DNA from: Candidatus Krumholzibacteriia bacterium
Lineage (GTDB): Bacteria > Krumholzibacteriota > Krumholzibacteriia > LZORAL124-64-63
Direction: 5' to 3'
Length of the DNA: 11,680 nucleotides
Assembly (NCBI GenBank): GCA_016744275.1
Contig: JADGEP010000082.1
Span: 1 to 11,680 of the forward strand
Each line of letters opens with the position of its first letter. The stretch's first letter is position 1. The translations under genes were made by a program, and so were the position numbers. Of this stretch, positions 11,342-11,680 are shown piece after piece. The notes beneath the pieces were generated by a model. It was not told the DNA's origin, ran no database searches, and worked only from the letters and a program-made list of their open reading frames with translations.

Positions 11342-11680
11342 ATGAAGCGTCGCGTTGTTGTTGTCTCCGTATTGGTCCCTATTCTATTGGCTCTGGCCGT
11401 AGGGGCCGCTTTTTCTCGCGAATTTGAGCGTGAATTCACCTTCGATACCAACGATCTGAAGGTCGTGAACATGATCGGTGCCATCGAAGTCGTCGAAGCC
11501 CGCGGCGATGAATTCAAGATTCGCGTCACCGTGCGTGGCGAAGACGCCACCGAAGATTTTCTCGAATTTGCCGACTTCAATGATGATGGCGATGTGTTCG
11601 CGATCCGTTTCCCCATCAAGAAGCACGACAAATATGTCTATCCCGAATTGGGGCGCGGCAGCCGCACGACCATCCAGTTC
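11342..11680 (+). CDS. Exported DUF4097-like protein, partial (C-terminus off right edge)
   Basis: 113 residues are visible, open to the last base. A signal peptide (MKRR, then hydrophobic residues 5-23) precedes a start of beta-rich sequence: FEREFTFDTNDLKVVNMIGAIEVVEARGDEFKIRVTVRGED. The pattern of a strand, then VxNxxGxIxVxxxxGDxxxIxVT, resembles the beginning of DUF4097 (putative adhesin / beta-helix) domains, which repeat such strands. Known members are exported or membrane-anchored and often sit near sigma/anti-sigma genes; their function is unclear. GGAGG (11329-11333) lies 8 bases before ATG 11342. The 3' end is missing, so length, anchoring and further domains are unknown. The assignment rests on pattern recognition only and is tentative. 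Confidence 0.7.
   Translation, partial: MKRRVVVVSVLVPILLALAVGAAFSREFEREFTFDTNDLKVVNMIGAIEVVEARGDEFKIRVTVRGEDATEDFLEFADFNDDGDVFAIRFPIKKHDKYVYPELGRGSRTTIQF

Noticed and set aside
11254..11631. Minus-strand frame opposite the right-edge gene
   Set aside because: The + strand gene has a signal peptide and a GGAGG site; the minus frame is Ser/Arg-rich shadow.
1..11680. CRISPR arrays, tRNA genes, insertion sequences, att sites
   Set aside because: No regularly spaced repeats, cloverleaf-like segments, transposase motifs or terminal repeats were seen on either strand.

Overview
The window comes from a moderately high-GC bacterial chromosome. The genes use Shine-Dalgarno sites and exported proteins carry ordinary Sec signal peptides. 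The gene mix (GH38, GH130, CBM9-like, FG-GAP-type sensor kinase, DUF4097-like protein, Cys-rich exported protein) resembles uncultured lineages around the FCB group (Krumholzibacteriota or Eisenbacteria-like) or related soil and sediment bacteria. That placement is an impression from gene content, not a phylogenetic result. No tRNA, rRNA, CRISPR array, transposase or phage gene was seen.

Left part (1-3628, minus strand): an apparent operon reading from right to left. It holds a secreted CBM9-like carbohydrate-binding protein, broken by a frameshift near 2884-2891; then a GH130 mannoside phosphorylase/hydrolase starting at GTG 2446; then, 14 bases after the GH130 stop, a GH38 alpha-mannosidase starting at TTG 1466 that runs off the left edge. 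Both large + strand open frames over 9-1277 are antisense shadows of GH38. The 209-base spacer 3629-3837 separates this operon from a divergent gene. It holds candidate promoters for both directions, and a short perfect inverted repeat overlaps each candidate -10.

Middle part (3838-7171): an exported protein with eight cysteines and no recognised family (+ strand) ends at a strong bidirectional terminator (4465-4496). Facing it on the minus strand are a small Cys4 zinc-ribbon protein and, upstream of that, a large secreted GH20 beta-N-acetylhexosaminidase with a C-terminal F5/8-type (CBM32-like) domain. GH20, GH38 and GH130 are together the activities needed to strip GlcNAc and alpha-mannose from N-glycans and then process the mannosyl-GlcNAc core, so the left and middle parts look like a host- or detritus-glycan utilisation region.

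Right part (7226-11680, all + strand): an EamA/DMT-family transporter, possibly translated from a leaderless message; a terminator/leader region with a consensus -10 upstream of the hairpin; a large membrane sensor whose exported half has five FG-GAP-like calcium-binding repeats and whose cytoplasmic half ends in a histidine-kinase ATPase domain without a recognisable HisKA phosphoacceptor motif; a 64-residue helical charged protein with a very good ribosome site and its own strong terminator; and the start of an exported DUF4097-like protein cut by the right edge. The kinase has no response regulator next to it in this window.
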